From: Candidatus Altarchaeales archaeon | GTDB lineage: Archaea; Altiarchaeota; Altiarchaeia; IMC4; QMZM01 | Assembly: GCA_003663045.1 (NCBI GenBank) | Contig: QMZG01000055.1 | Location: 1 to 8,010 of the forward strand | Length of the DNA stretch: 8,010 nucleotides | Direction of reading: 5' to 3' | Shown: positions 1-6,532 of the stretch, piece after piece | How positions within the stretch are numbered: position 1 is the stretch's first letter | Layout of the letters: each line of letters starts with the position of its first letter | Program-made: the position numbers and the translations under genes | The notes under the pieces: generated by a model | Told to the model about the DNA's origin: nothing | Databases searched by the model: none | What the model saw: the letters and a program-made list of their open reading frames with translations, nothing else

Positions 1-1
1 T

Positions 2-79
2 AGAATAGGAAAAATACTTGAGATGACGGATCTTCCAATTGAACCAATATGCTACACATCAGAAGAATTGAATCTATGA
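2..79 (+). CDS. Minimal nucleotidyltransferase, C-terminal fragment (partial, probably frameshifted)
   Basis: This is the last part of a gene that enters from the left edge. The visible peptide ends in DLPIEPICYTSEELNL followed by two stops in tandem (TGA at 77-79, TAA at 80-82). The 'P-(I/V)-(D/E)-x-(I/L)-CYTxEE' pattern is typical of the C-terminal part of small archaeal nucleotidyltransferase-fold proteins of the MNT/KNTase type, which often pair with HEPN proteins. Their catalytic GSRARG and DxD motifs would lie upstream, outside the window. Family members usually continue for about 15-25 residues after CYTPEEF. Here the frame stops early, but the next frame continues to 126 with a tail of family-like character (IESMIKSRNPFILSIIEGD). 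A missing base near 68-70 would restore EEFESMIK. The stop of that tail directly abuts the stop of the convergent DUF47 gene at 127. Family assignment is from motif memory only. Confidence 0.5.
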   Translation, partial: RIGKILEMTDLPIEPICYTSEELNL

Positions 80-126
80 TAAAATCCAGAAATCCATTCA
101 TTTTATCGATAATAGAGGGGGATTGA

Positions 127-810
127 TTATCTCCTCGCAACCATGGTTCTTAATCTATCCCCGGCATTCTCTGCATGATCAGCAACCGAGTCCATAGTAT
201 GGATCAACCTCTCTAAATGAAGGACAGAAATTGGGTCCAGTTTATTTTCAACTTCAAATAATTTTCTCAATAATTTCAGTACCAATTTATCCGCTTCCCA
301 TTCTTTTTTGTCAATGTTATGAATCAATTTTAATACCTTAGATATTTCGTGTTTACCAAAAGATGATTCTATAACCTCACTAAGTTCACCAGCGGCAACC
401 TCCAATGCATTAACTGTTTCTATGACCTTGTTGGTAAATTTCAGTACATCTTCTTTCAGTTCCACTGGTAGTTTGGTCTCCCTCACCTCTAACATCCTCG
501 CCAGATCCTCTGCCCTATCAGCGATAGTATCCTGTTCCTTTAAGAACATCAGGATATCACATCTATCCACTGGCATGAACAGGGTCTTTGGCAGATGCTC
601 CCTGATATTATTCTTTATTATATCTGCCTCATGCTCCAGTTTGGATATCCTTTCAGCAATTTCATTTACCTTTTTGAAATCCTGATCCACGAAGGCTTCA
701 ATTAATGGCTTTAATTGATTTACACATTCATTTACCTTCAGTATATGCTCATGCAAGGGCTTGAATGGGGACTTTCCGAATAGTTTTACTAGTGGCGGTA
801 TGTATGCCAT
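127..810 (-). CDS. DUF47/PhoU-like phosphate transport accessory protein (TIGR00153 type)
   Basis: This 227-residue, wholly helical, charged protein has no signal peptide or membrane segment and matches the DUF47 (PhoU_div) family in length and pattern. DUF47 proteins are cytoplasmic PhoU-like four-helix bundles, usually encoded beside PiT permeases and thought to regulate them. Two PhoU-style acidic motifs, which bind metal in PhoU, are visible: EQDTIADRAEDLARML (D94, D98, D102) and DSVADHAENAGDRL (D207, D211, E214, D218). The opening PLVKLFGKSPFKPLHEH is also typical of the family. It is the third gene of the CBS-Pit-DUF47 run, starting 24 bp after the pit stop; no clear Shine-Dalgarno is seen before the ATG. 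In many genomes the DUF47 gene precedes pit, whereas here it follows. Family assignment is confident; the regulatory role is inferred from the family and context. Confidence 0.9.
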   Translation of the reverse strand: MAYIPPLVKLFGKSPFKPLHEHILKVNECVNQLKPLIEAFVDQDFKKVNEIAERISKLEHEADIIKNNIREHLPKTLFMPVDRCDILMFLKEQDTIADRAEDLARMLEVRETKLPVELKEDVLKFTNKVIETVNALEVAAGELSEVIESSFGKHEISKVLKLIHNIDKKEWEADKLVLKLLRKLFEVENKLDPISVLHLERLIHTMDSVADHAENAGDRLRTMVARR

Positions 811-834
811 CTTGCTATATATTAGAATTGGTTC

Positions 835-2064
835 TTATAAAGTAAATTGTATTCCTTGGTAGATGAATATAGTTAATAAGGCAGCGATCGGGATGGTCAC
901 TATCCACGATAGAACTATATTTTTTATTATACCCAAATTAAGTGCATTTATACCCCTTGCGAATCCCACACCGATTACTGAACCAACTATGGTGTGTGAA
1001 GTAGAGATAGGTAATCCCAATTTTGAACATATTAGAACGGTTGTTGCGGCACTAAATTCTGCGGAGAATCCCCTGGTTGGGGTTATTTCTGTAATTCTCT
1101 CACCAACAGTTTCTATAACTCTATAACCAAAAGTGCAAATTCCTATTGCGAGACCTATTCCACCCATTGCTAAAAGCCACGTTGGGACTGGAACCTCCAT
1201 TACTACAGAGCCAGTTTGAGCTACATGAAATACTGCAGCAACTAAGCCTATAGCATTTGCCACATCATTAGCTCCATGAGCAAATGCAACTGAACAAGCC
1301 GATAAAACTTGAAGATAACCAAATAGCCGCTCTACCGGAACATAATGATCAATCTCTCCTGGTTTATATCCCTTTAGTAAGTGATAGCAGATTACTCCAG
1401 AGCCAAATGCAATCGATATAGAAATTCCCACGGCGTAAATTAAGCTAAATTTTAGGTTTGGACTTTTAAGAAAGATAGATAATGAAATTATCATAAAAAT
1501 CAGGAAAACGAGGTATGGTAAAATTTTCTTAGTGGATTCAAATGGTGTGGGTGAATCTAAAATCCATCTCTTTACACAAGTGAATAATAGGAAGGCGAGT
1601 ATTCCACCAAAGAGGGGGGAAATTAACCAACTAAGGACTACTGCTATTAATTTATCAATATTTATACAAGAATAACCCGCGGTTATTAAGCCAAAGCCAA
1701 TCAATCCACCCACTACCGCATGAGTGGTTGATACAGGTAATTTAAGATAGGTGGATGTAGAAACAAAGATTGCAGATCCCAGCATTGCAGCAAATGCTCC
1801 GTACATGAATACTGTGGGCTCAAAAGTAAATGCACTCGGGTCTATAATTCCCTTTCTTATTGTATCCGTGACATTAGACCCCACCAATGTAGCCCCCAAA
1901 AAATTCAAGACCGCTGCGAGAATTACCGCCTTTGCTACAGTTAAAGTCTTAGAACCGACTGATGTCCCCATAGAATTTGCCACATCATTTGCCCCAATAT
2001 TAACCGCCTTGTAAAATCCGATAAACAATACTATGACTAAAAATGTAGATTCCATCTTACTCAT
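835..2064 (-). CDS. pit: PiT-family inorganic phosphate permease
   Basis: A 409-residue polytopic membrane protein of the PiT/PHO4 family, which imports phosphate (or metal-phosphate) in symport with H+ or Na+. The two inverted-repeat halves each carry the signature GANDVAN: residues 24-31 (GANDVANS, followed by GTSVGSKTLT) and 264-270 (FAHGANDVANAIG). Each half also has a conserved serine/threonine-proline-histidine block (KLPVSTTHAVVGG and GLPISTSHTIVGS). About ten or more hydrophobic segments span the chain, with a short hydrophilic stretch around KRWILDSPTPFES between the halves. Length is normal for prokaryotic PiT. The ATG at 2064-2062 lies inside the end of the CBS gene (8-bp overlap), with AAGG about 9 bases upstream, so the two are probably translationally coupled. 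Ion coupling cannot be decided from sequence. Confidence 0.95.
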   Translation of the reverse strand: MSKMESTFLVIVLFIGFYKAVNIGANDVANSMGTSVGSKTLTVAKAVILAAVLNFLGATLVGSNVTDTIRKGIIDPSAFTFEPTVFMYGAFAAMLGSAIFVSTSTYLKLPVSTTHAVVGGLIGFGLITAGYSCINIDKLIAVVLSWLISPLFGGILAFLLFTCVKRWILDSPTPFESTKKILPYLVFLIFMIISLSIFLKSPNLKFSLIYAVGISISIAFGSGVICYHLLKGYKPGEIDHYVPVERLFGYLQVLSACSVAFAHGANDVANAIGLVAAVFHVAQTGSVVMEVPVPTWLLAMGGIGLAIGICTFGYRVIETVGERITEITPTRGFSAEFSAATTVLICSKLGLPISTSHTIVGSVIGVGFARGINALNLGIIKNIVLSWIVTIPIAALLTIFIYQGIQFTL

Positions 2065-2512
2065 AAAAAGCCTTAAGCAGATCGGCTCTGGCTATTATGC
2101 CAACCAGATTTCCATTTTTATCAACCACCGGCAATCTGTTCACTTTTTTATCCCACATCAACAGAGCTGCTTCAGATACAGATGTGTCGGGATTAACCGT
2201 TATTGGGGGCTTGGACATAACCTCCTCAACACTCTTTTTTGAGGCAAGTCTGACCGCGTTCAATATGTCATCTGGATGTTCTTCAAGTAGCTCTAAGAAT
2301 GGGGCCAAGAAGGGTTTATATTCAATCAGCTTTAGTATGTCATATTCAGATATAATCCCCTTCAGCTCATTTTCTTCATCCAAGACTGGGGCCCCAGAAA
2401 TGTGGTTATCTCTGAGAATTTTAATTACCTCAGCAACTGAATTTGTTGTTCTTACGGATATAACTCCTTTAGACATAATATCCTTAACTGTCTTGATTTT
2501 TATCACCCCCAC
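2057..2512 (-). CDS. Two-CBS-domain protein, probable sensor for the phosphate permease
   Basis: A 151-residue cytoplasmic protein made of a tandem CBS pair (Bateman module) and nothing else. CBS1 spans about residues 11-63 (VKDIMSKGVISV ... SGAPVLDEENELKGIISEYDIL). CBS2 spans about 97-150 (VEEVMSKPPITV ... NRLPVVDKNGNLVGIIARADLL). The linker of about 30 residues (EYKPFLAPFLELLEEHPDD) is typical of archaeal stand-alone CBS proteins. Such modules bind AMP, ATP or related nucleotides. Overlap with pit by 8 bp suggests it senses energy or phosphate state for the transporter, which is inference. The start is uncertain: I use GTG at 2512; another GTG is at 2506 and an ATG at codon 13. A GGGGGTGAT stretch (2510-2502) resembles a Shine-Dalgarno but overlaps the start itself and is poorly spaced for any later codon. 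An A/T-rich TTAAAATAAAAT (2577-2566) is the only weak TATA candidate upstream. Confidence 0.88.
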   Translation of the reverse strand: MGVIKIKTVKDIMSKGVISVRTTNSVAEVIKILRDNHISGAPVLDEENELKGIISEYDILKLIEYKPFLAPFLELLEEHPDDILNAVRLASKKSVEEVMSKPPITVNPDTSVSEAALLMWDKKVNRLPVVDKNGNLVGIIARADLLKAFYE

Positions 2513-2600
2513 ATATGGTGCTAAAATTTGCTAAGCAGATCGGTATGATGCAACCATCGAACTGAATTTTATTTTAATCTTGTTAGACAAGTTAGAAATT

Positions 2601-3659
2601 TTAATGAATACCAATATATTCTGAAGAACCCCCCAATATATTTCCCACATCGTCTATTACTTTTACTTCTATAAGATACCCTCCCTGTGGTGGAAGATTT
2701 TGACTTAGTGTAACATAAACAGTTTTTGATTCTCCAGATGCTACATCAAATGGTGCGCTTAGTGAAGATGCTCTTATTTTTCCGTACTGGTCTTTTATGA
2801 CTAACTTTGCGCGAAGTCCTGTTAAAGTGTCTGAACCAACATTTTCTACGGTTAAGGAAGTGTTTATTGGTTCTCTTAGCGCATATTCTGTCTTTGATGG
2901 TGAGAAGTCGGTTATTGTTAATGTTATCTGTGTTTGATAGGTGAGTTCCAGTTTTATGTAGTTGTAGAGGATTGTTTCTTTTGTTTGTGGGTTGTATTGG
3001 ATTAAAGCAGAGCCAATGGCTACCTCTTTATAATCATCAAATTCTGAGATATGAAACCAGTATGGTGGGATAGGATAAATCTCTGTGAAATTTGGCCATG
3101 GTTTGGCTGTACAGTTAACTCTAATAATAGGATTCTCTACCTGAGCTGCTTCGGCACGAGTAATCGACCGGTGACAAGGTATATTATAATAACCTATTGT
3201 GGTAAAGACATTTTTAACCATAGAAAGTTTGATATTGCCTGAACTCTTAGGCAAAGGCATATAGATATATCCTATTTTTGGGATTATTGGATAACCATCT
3301 GCATGAATTTCTTCAGATCCTTCGATTTTTATGATATCAAAATCATCTTCTTTTGAAATCGAATAATTTGTGACCCTAATCTCCATGGTTACTTTAAATG
3401 TATTGGGCAAAATCTGTTGGGGTTTTGATATATTAATTTTTAACGCTTCTTGCTCGGAGATTTCTTTCTCAGGGATGGTGGTTGTAGTTGAAGAAACAGT
3501 TGATGTAGTAGTCGTAGGAGGTGTTATAGTAGTTGTTGAACTTGTCGTAGTCACTGGAGGTTTCTCAACACATCCACTCAACAAAACAACTCCAACAACC
3601 AGAATTCCAGTCAAAAGTTTTGTTTTCAGGTTCATTTCGATCTCTGAGACATTAGACAT
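2601..3659 (-). CDS. Predicted lipoprotein with C25-propeptide-like and CARDB-like domains
   Basis: A 352-residue exported protein. Residues 9-30 form a lipoprotein signal peptide (MNLKTKLLTGILVVGVVLLSGC) with a lipobox ending at C30. Residues 36-62 are a Thr/Ser/Pro-rich linker of the kind that tethers archaeal surface proteins. Residues about 85-240 resemble the peptidase C25 (gingipain) propeptide: a G-x-P-x-(L/I)-P block (DGYPIIPKIGYIYMPLP) and, at the end, a y-NP-x-(t/g)-x-x-x-x-y-n-x-i-x-L-x-x-x-Y pattern (QYNPQTKETILYNYIKLELTYQ). Residues about 245-345 look like a CARDB/DUF11-type beta-sandwich (SLTVENVGSDTLTGLRAKLVI ... SGESKTVYVTL). No protease domain follows. The ATG at 3659 overlaps the ilvB stop as TAATG; the ATG at 3635 (codon 9) gives a more classical signal peptide and may be the real start. 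Function is unknown; domain calls are by pattern only. Confidence 0.75.
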   Translation of the reverse strand: MSNVSEIEMNLKTKLLTGILVVGVVLLSGCVEKPPVTTTSSTTTITPPTTTTSTVSSTTTTIPEKEISEQEALKINISKPQQILPNTFKVTMEIRVTNYSISKEDDFDIIKIEGSEEIHADGYPIIPKIGYIYMPLPKSSGNIKLSMVKNVFTTIGYYNIPCHRSITRAEAAQVENPIIRVNCTAKPWPNFTEIYPIPPYWFHISEFDDYKEVAIGSALIQYNPQTKETILYNYIKLELTYQTQITLTITDFSPSKTEYALREPINTSLTVENVGSDTLTGLRAKLVIKDQYGKIRASSLSAPFDVASGESKTVYVTLSQNLPPQGGYLIEVKVIDDVGNILGGSSEYIGIH

Positions 3660-5344
3660 TAGGCTATCTCAATCATCTTATCCAGTCTCCCTCCGGGCTG
3701 AACCATGGGCAGGATATGCTCATCTGGGTCTACTCTTATGTCTATGACAAATGGCTCATGAGATTTAATTGCTTCGATTAATGCCTGTTTTATCTCAGAT
3801 GGTTTTTCTACTAAAATTCCCTTGGCATTAAATGATTCTGCATATTTTACAATGTCCGGAACCTCTCCCAGGTAGGTGTGAGATCTCCTTTTTTCATAAA
3901 AAAGGTCCTGCCATTGCTTAACCATTCCCAAGTAGCGATTATCTAATAAAATGACGATAACTGGAATGTTTTCAACTACACATGTAGCGAGATCCTGTCC
4001 GGTCATCATAAAGCTTCCCTCACTGCCAACATCAATTACCTTGAAGTCTGGCATGGCAATCTTTGCCCCTATGGCAGCTGGAAATCCGAAGCCCATCGTT
4101 CCCAAGCCGCCGGATGAGATAAATGCCCTCGGGTTCTTTATATTAAGATAGTGAGCGGCCCACATCTGACATTGACCAACCTCCGTTGTTATTATTGTTC
4201 TATTATCAATGATTGAATTTAATTCCTTCATTACCCTCTGTGGTTTTATTGGGGTTTCATCATAATCATATACGGGGGAAAATTCCTTTTTATATTCCCT
4301 CAACTTTTTATCCCATTCCGTCTTTTTCTTGACCTTTAATTTTTCCGTAATCTTGTTCAAACTTTGAAGAATTAATCTTGCATCGCCAACAATTGGTATG
4401 TCAACATCCACGTTTTTTCCAATCTCCGAAGGGTCTATATCTGAGTGGATTATCTTGGCATTTGGTGCAAAATACTCAACATTTGCGGTTACTCTGTCAG
4501 AGAATCTTAAGCCTATCGCAAATAATGTGTCACATTCTGTGATCATTAAATTCGCAACCTTTCTCCCATGCATTCCCACCATTCCCAAAGAAAGTGGATG
4601 ATCCTCTGGAAAACACCCCTTTCCCATAAGTGTGGTGGCAACCGGTATTCCAAGAGATTCTGCCAATGTTATAAGTTCTCTACTAGCGTTAGCCAGTATG
4701 ATACCGCCACCAGCAAGAATAACCGGTCTTTCAGAATTCATAAGTGTATTCGCCACTTGTTTTAACTGACGTGGATGACCCCTCCCCTTTACCACCTTGT
4801 AGCCTGGAAGTTCTACATCCTGCGGATACTTAAATTTCTTGGTTAATTTTTTCTGTTGTATATCCTTGGGGAGATCCACTAAAACGGGACCTGGTCTCCT
4901 TGTTGATGCGATCTTAAAAGCGGCTTTTATGACCTCGGGAATATCATCTTGGTCGGTAATCTGAAAATTGTGCTTTGTAATGGGCATAGTAATTCCAACG
5001 ATGTCTGCCTCTTGGAAGGCATCATTACCAATCATGGAAATGGGAACCTGACCAGTAAATGCCACAATTGGCGTAGAATCCATATGGGCATTGGCAATTC
5101 CTGTCACAAGATTGGTAGCTCCGGGACCGGAGGTTGCCATACATACCCCCGTCTTACCAGATGCTCTTGCATACCCTTCTGCCGCATGGGCAGCGCATTG
5201 CTCATGTCTCATCAAGATATGTCTAATGCTCTCAGTATCATAGAGCACATCATAGACCTCCATAATTGCCCCACCTAGAATTCCGAAGATATGCTTAACC
5301 CCCTCCTTTTCCAATGACCTTACGATTGCTTCTGCTCCTTTCAT
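3659..5344 (-). CDS. ilvB: Acetolactate synthase, large (catalytic) subunit
   Basis: A 561-residue thiamine-diphosphate enzyme that condenses two pyruvates (or pyruvate plus 2-oxobutyrate) in the first shared step of valine, leucine and isoleucine synthesis. The N-terminal TPP domain (about 1-165) has the catalytic glutamate E48 in MRHEQCAAHAAEGYARASG, then TSGPGATNLVTGIANAHMDS and QVPISMIGNDAFQE. The central FAD-type domain (about 190-325) has ILAGGGII and GMVGMHG. The C-terminal domain (about 380-530) has NRYLGMVKQWQ and ends MVQPGGRLDKM, all typical of acetolactate synthase rather than other TPP enzymes. One oddity: the usual GDGSF cofactor motif reads GSEGSF (440-445), with E442 in the place of the Mg-binding aspartate, while the partner N469 is kept. 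AAGG lies just before the ATG. No ilvN follows; the stop overlaps the start of the lipoprotein gene. Confidence 0.95.
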   Translation of the reverse strand: MKGAEAIVRSLEKEGVKHIFGILGGAIMEVYDVLYDTESIRHILMRHEQCAAHAAEGYARASGKTGVCMATSGPGATNLVTGIANAHMDSTPIVAFTGQVPISMIGNDAFQEADIVGITMPITKHNFQITDQDDIPEVIKAAFKIASTRRPGPVLVDLPKDIQQKKLTKKFKYPQDVELPGYKVVKGRGHPRQLKQVANTLMNSERPVILAGGGIILANASRELITLAESLGIPVATTLMGKGCFPEDHPLSLGMVGMHGRKVANLMITECDTLFAIGLRFSDRVTANVEYFAPNAKIIHSDIDPSEIGKNVDVDIPIVGDARLILQSLNKITEKLKVKKKTEWDKKLREYKKEFSPVYDYDETPIKPQRVMKELNSIIDNRTIITTEVGQCQMWAAHYLNIKNPRAFISSGGLGTMGFGFPAAIGAKIAMPDFKVIDVGSEGSFMMTGQDLATCVVENIPVIVILLDNRYLGMVKQWQDLFYEKRRSHTYLGEVPDIVKYAESFNAKGILVEKPSEIKQALIEAIKSHEPFVIDIRVDPDEHILPMVQPGGRLDKMIEIA

Positions 5345-5364
5345 AGCCTTTTTCGTTTAGCTGA

Positions 5365-5482
5365 GATGAGAAAGACGCCAAAGGCGTCTTTACTCAGACA
5401 AGAGCCTCAAAGGCTCTTGCTGATGAGAAAGACCCCGAGGGAGTCTTTACTCAGACAAGATTGCTTCACAATCTTGCTGATG
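5365..5482 (-). repeat. Two tandem 57-bp units forming four palindromic hairpins upstream of ilvB
   Basis: Two copies in exact 57-bp register (5365-5421 and 5422-5478), plus the first four bases of a third. Each unit has two palindromes. Hairpin A is an AAAGAC/GTCTTT stem with a 9-nt variable tip (5367-5396 and 5424-5453). Hairpin B is a CAAGA/TCTTG stem with an 11-nt variable tip (5395-5422 and 5452-5479). Outer arms TGAG/CTCA and CAG/CTG extend each stem past a single bulged base. The tips differ between copies yet remain self-complementary: GCC-AAA-GGC versus CCC-GAG-GGA, and GCC-TCAAA-GGC versus TTG-CTTCA-CAA. The one mismatch (C/A on the plus strand) becomes a G-U wobble in minus-strand RNA, the sense of the ilvB leader. 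The array ends about 20 bp before the ilvB start. It could be a structured mRNA leader, a dispersed palindromic repeat, or a protein-binding DNA site. No homolog is recognised. Confidence 0.85.
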
Positions 5483-5488
5483 TTGGCC

Positions 5489-5494
5489 TTATAA
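5489..5494 (-). promoter_or_regulatory. Candidate TATA box for ilvB (proximal)
   Basis: Minus-strand GAATTATAAGG contains TTATAA. With the usual archaeal spacing of about 25 bases, transcription would start near 5465, inside the second B hairpin, so that only part of the array would be transcribed. An alternative TATATA lies at 5566-5561, directly after the Trm-G10 stop; it would start transcription near 5538 and include all four hairpins in a leader of roughly 195 nt. I cannot choose between them, and a transcript reading through from the Trm-G10 gene is also possible. Confidence 0.25.
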
Positions 5495-5566
5495 TTCCCC
5501 CAAAATTCCTTCTTTTTCTAATTAATAGTTTAGAATAACTAAAAATAAGAAAGCAATGAATATATA

Positions 5567-6532
5567 CTAAGAAGGTTTTTTCATAACCAGGATCTTTCTG
5601 GTAAGACTCTTGTGAACCCTCACCTGGAATTCCTCAATGAGATCGAATTTTTCGGTATTCAGAGAATACCCCTTAGGAACCACCAGAACCAAGTGACCAT
5701 TATGTCTTAGAATATTAAATGCGGATGATAAAAACTTTCTATAGAAATCTCCAATGTTCTTCTCTGTTACAAATGATGATCTCGCATATGGGGGATCCGT
5801 AACAATTGCATCCACCTCTTTGAATTCCCTCCATAGTTTCAATGCATCTGCCTTTTTTATTTTTCCATCTATATCAAAGAATTTCAAATTTTTCTTGCAA
5901 CCCTCCACCATCCTCCGATCAATGTCAGAACCCATAATCTCCAGGCCCATTAATCCCGCTTCTATTAGTATGCCTCCAGTTCCGCAGAATGGATCCAGTA
6001 AAATATCATTCTTTCTAACCCTGGCAAGATTAACCAAGACTCTCGCGAGCTTGGGGTGCATAGATGTGGGATGAAAAAATGGTCTGAACTGTGGTCTTCT
6101 CGAATTGAAATCCCTCCTCATCGGGATATTAATCCCTGCCAGATATTTTCCATCAATACCAAAACAGAGAATCTCCACATCGGGCTTCTCCAAATCGGCA
6201 TGATATCCGAGAACAAAAAGCTCGGCACCAAGTTCCTCCTCCAGTGTGTGAGACCTTGATCTAATTGCAATCGTCTTCTCCTTGGAAATCCTCTCGGCGA
6301 TCTTCAATCCAGTTTCTCTGATATTATTAGAAAGTGCAATAAGTCTGGCTGTCTTTCTTGTCATTGCAAGTCTATTTACAAAATCTGTCTCTTCTGTATC
6401 CAGGTCCATAACCAAAAATCTTTCCCTGGAATAGACACCCTCAAAAGAGATTCCCTCCCCCTCCAGAACCGCAAATATCTCTGCCCTTGGCAGATCCGGA
6501 TGCTCGCCAGAGAGTTGGAAGAGGAACTTCAT
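5567..6532 (-). CDS. trmG10: tRNA (guanine(10)-N2)-dimethyltransferase, THUMP type
   Basis: A 321-residue enzyme that methylates the exocyclic amine of G10 in tRNA, using S-adenosylmethionine. The N-terminal part (about 1-140) is the compact ferredoxin-like/THUMP RNA-binding region (FQLSGEHPDLPRAEI at the start, KIAERISKEKTIAIRSR in the THUMP). A signature junction, RPFFHPTSMHPKLAR (150-164), leads into the Rossmann methyltransferase: motif I DPFCGTGG (180-187), SAM-ribose region GSDID (201-205), and catalytic motif IV TDPPY (245-249) with ARSS after it. Family members usually read TDPPYGRS; A250 is a mild variant. The length fits archaeal Trm-G10. The start has purine-rich AAAGG directly against the ATG, which is unusually close for a Shine-Dalgarno, so a very short leader is likely. 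It diverges from gatB and lies 222 bp upstream of ilvB on the same strand. A T-rich stretch at 5546-5541 after the stop may help termination. Confidence 0.9.
   Translation of the reverse strand: MKFLFQLSGEHPDLPRAEIFAVLEGEGISFEGVYSRERFLVMDLDTEETDFVNRLAMTRKTARLIALSNNIRETGLKIAERISKEKTIAIRSRSHTLEEELGAELFVLGYHADLEKPDVEILCFGIDGKYLAGINIPMRRDFNSRRPQFRPFFHPTSMHPKLARVLVNLARVRKNDILLDPFCGTGGILIEAGLMGLEIMGSDIDRRMVEGCKKNLKFFDIDGKIKKADALKLWREFKEVDAIVTDPPYARSSFVTEKNIGDFYRKFLSSAFNILRHNGHLVLVVPKGYSLNTEKFDLIEEFQVRVHKSLTRKILVMKKPS

Noticed and set aside
2097..2534. A 145-codon plus-strand ORF opposite the CBS gene
   Set aside because: It is a shadow of the clearly recognisable CBS protein and has no domain-like pattern of its own. 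The same applies to the other antisense frames across pit, ilvB, trmG10 and gatB.
2579..2591. CTTGT-TAG-ACAAG hairpin after the lipoprotein gene as a terminator
   Set aside because: It has only 5 base pairs and is followed on the minus strand by an A-rich rather than T-rich stretch.
5365..5482. CRISPR array
   Set aside because: There are only two units, the variable parts are 9 and 11 nt and self-complementary, and there are no spacers of normal size and no cas genes.
5365..5482. Box C/D guide RNA, suggested by CTGATGA next to a hairpin
   Set aside because: The TGATGA has no properly placed CUGA partner and the segments between are palindromes rather than single-stranded guides.
5366..5494. 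A plus-strand 42-codon ORF made of two similar 19-residue repeats (both starting MRKTP), overlapping the palindromic array
   Set aside because: It arises because the 57-bp unit is a multiple of three. Differences between units preserve base pairing of the hairpins rather than the peptide, and no ribosome-binding site or family resemblance is seen.
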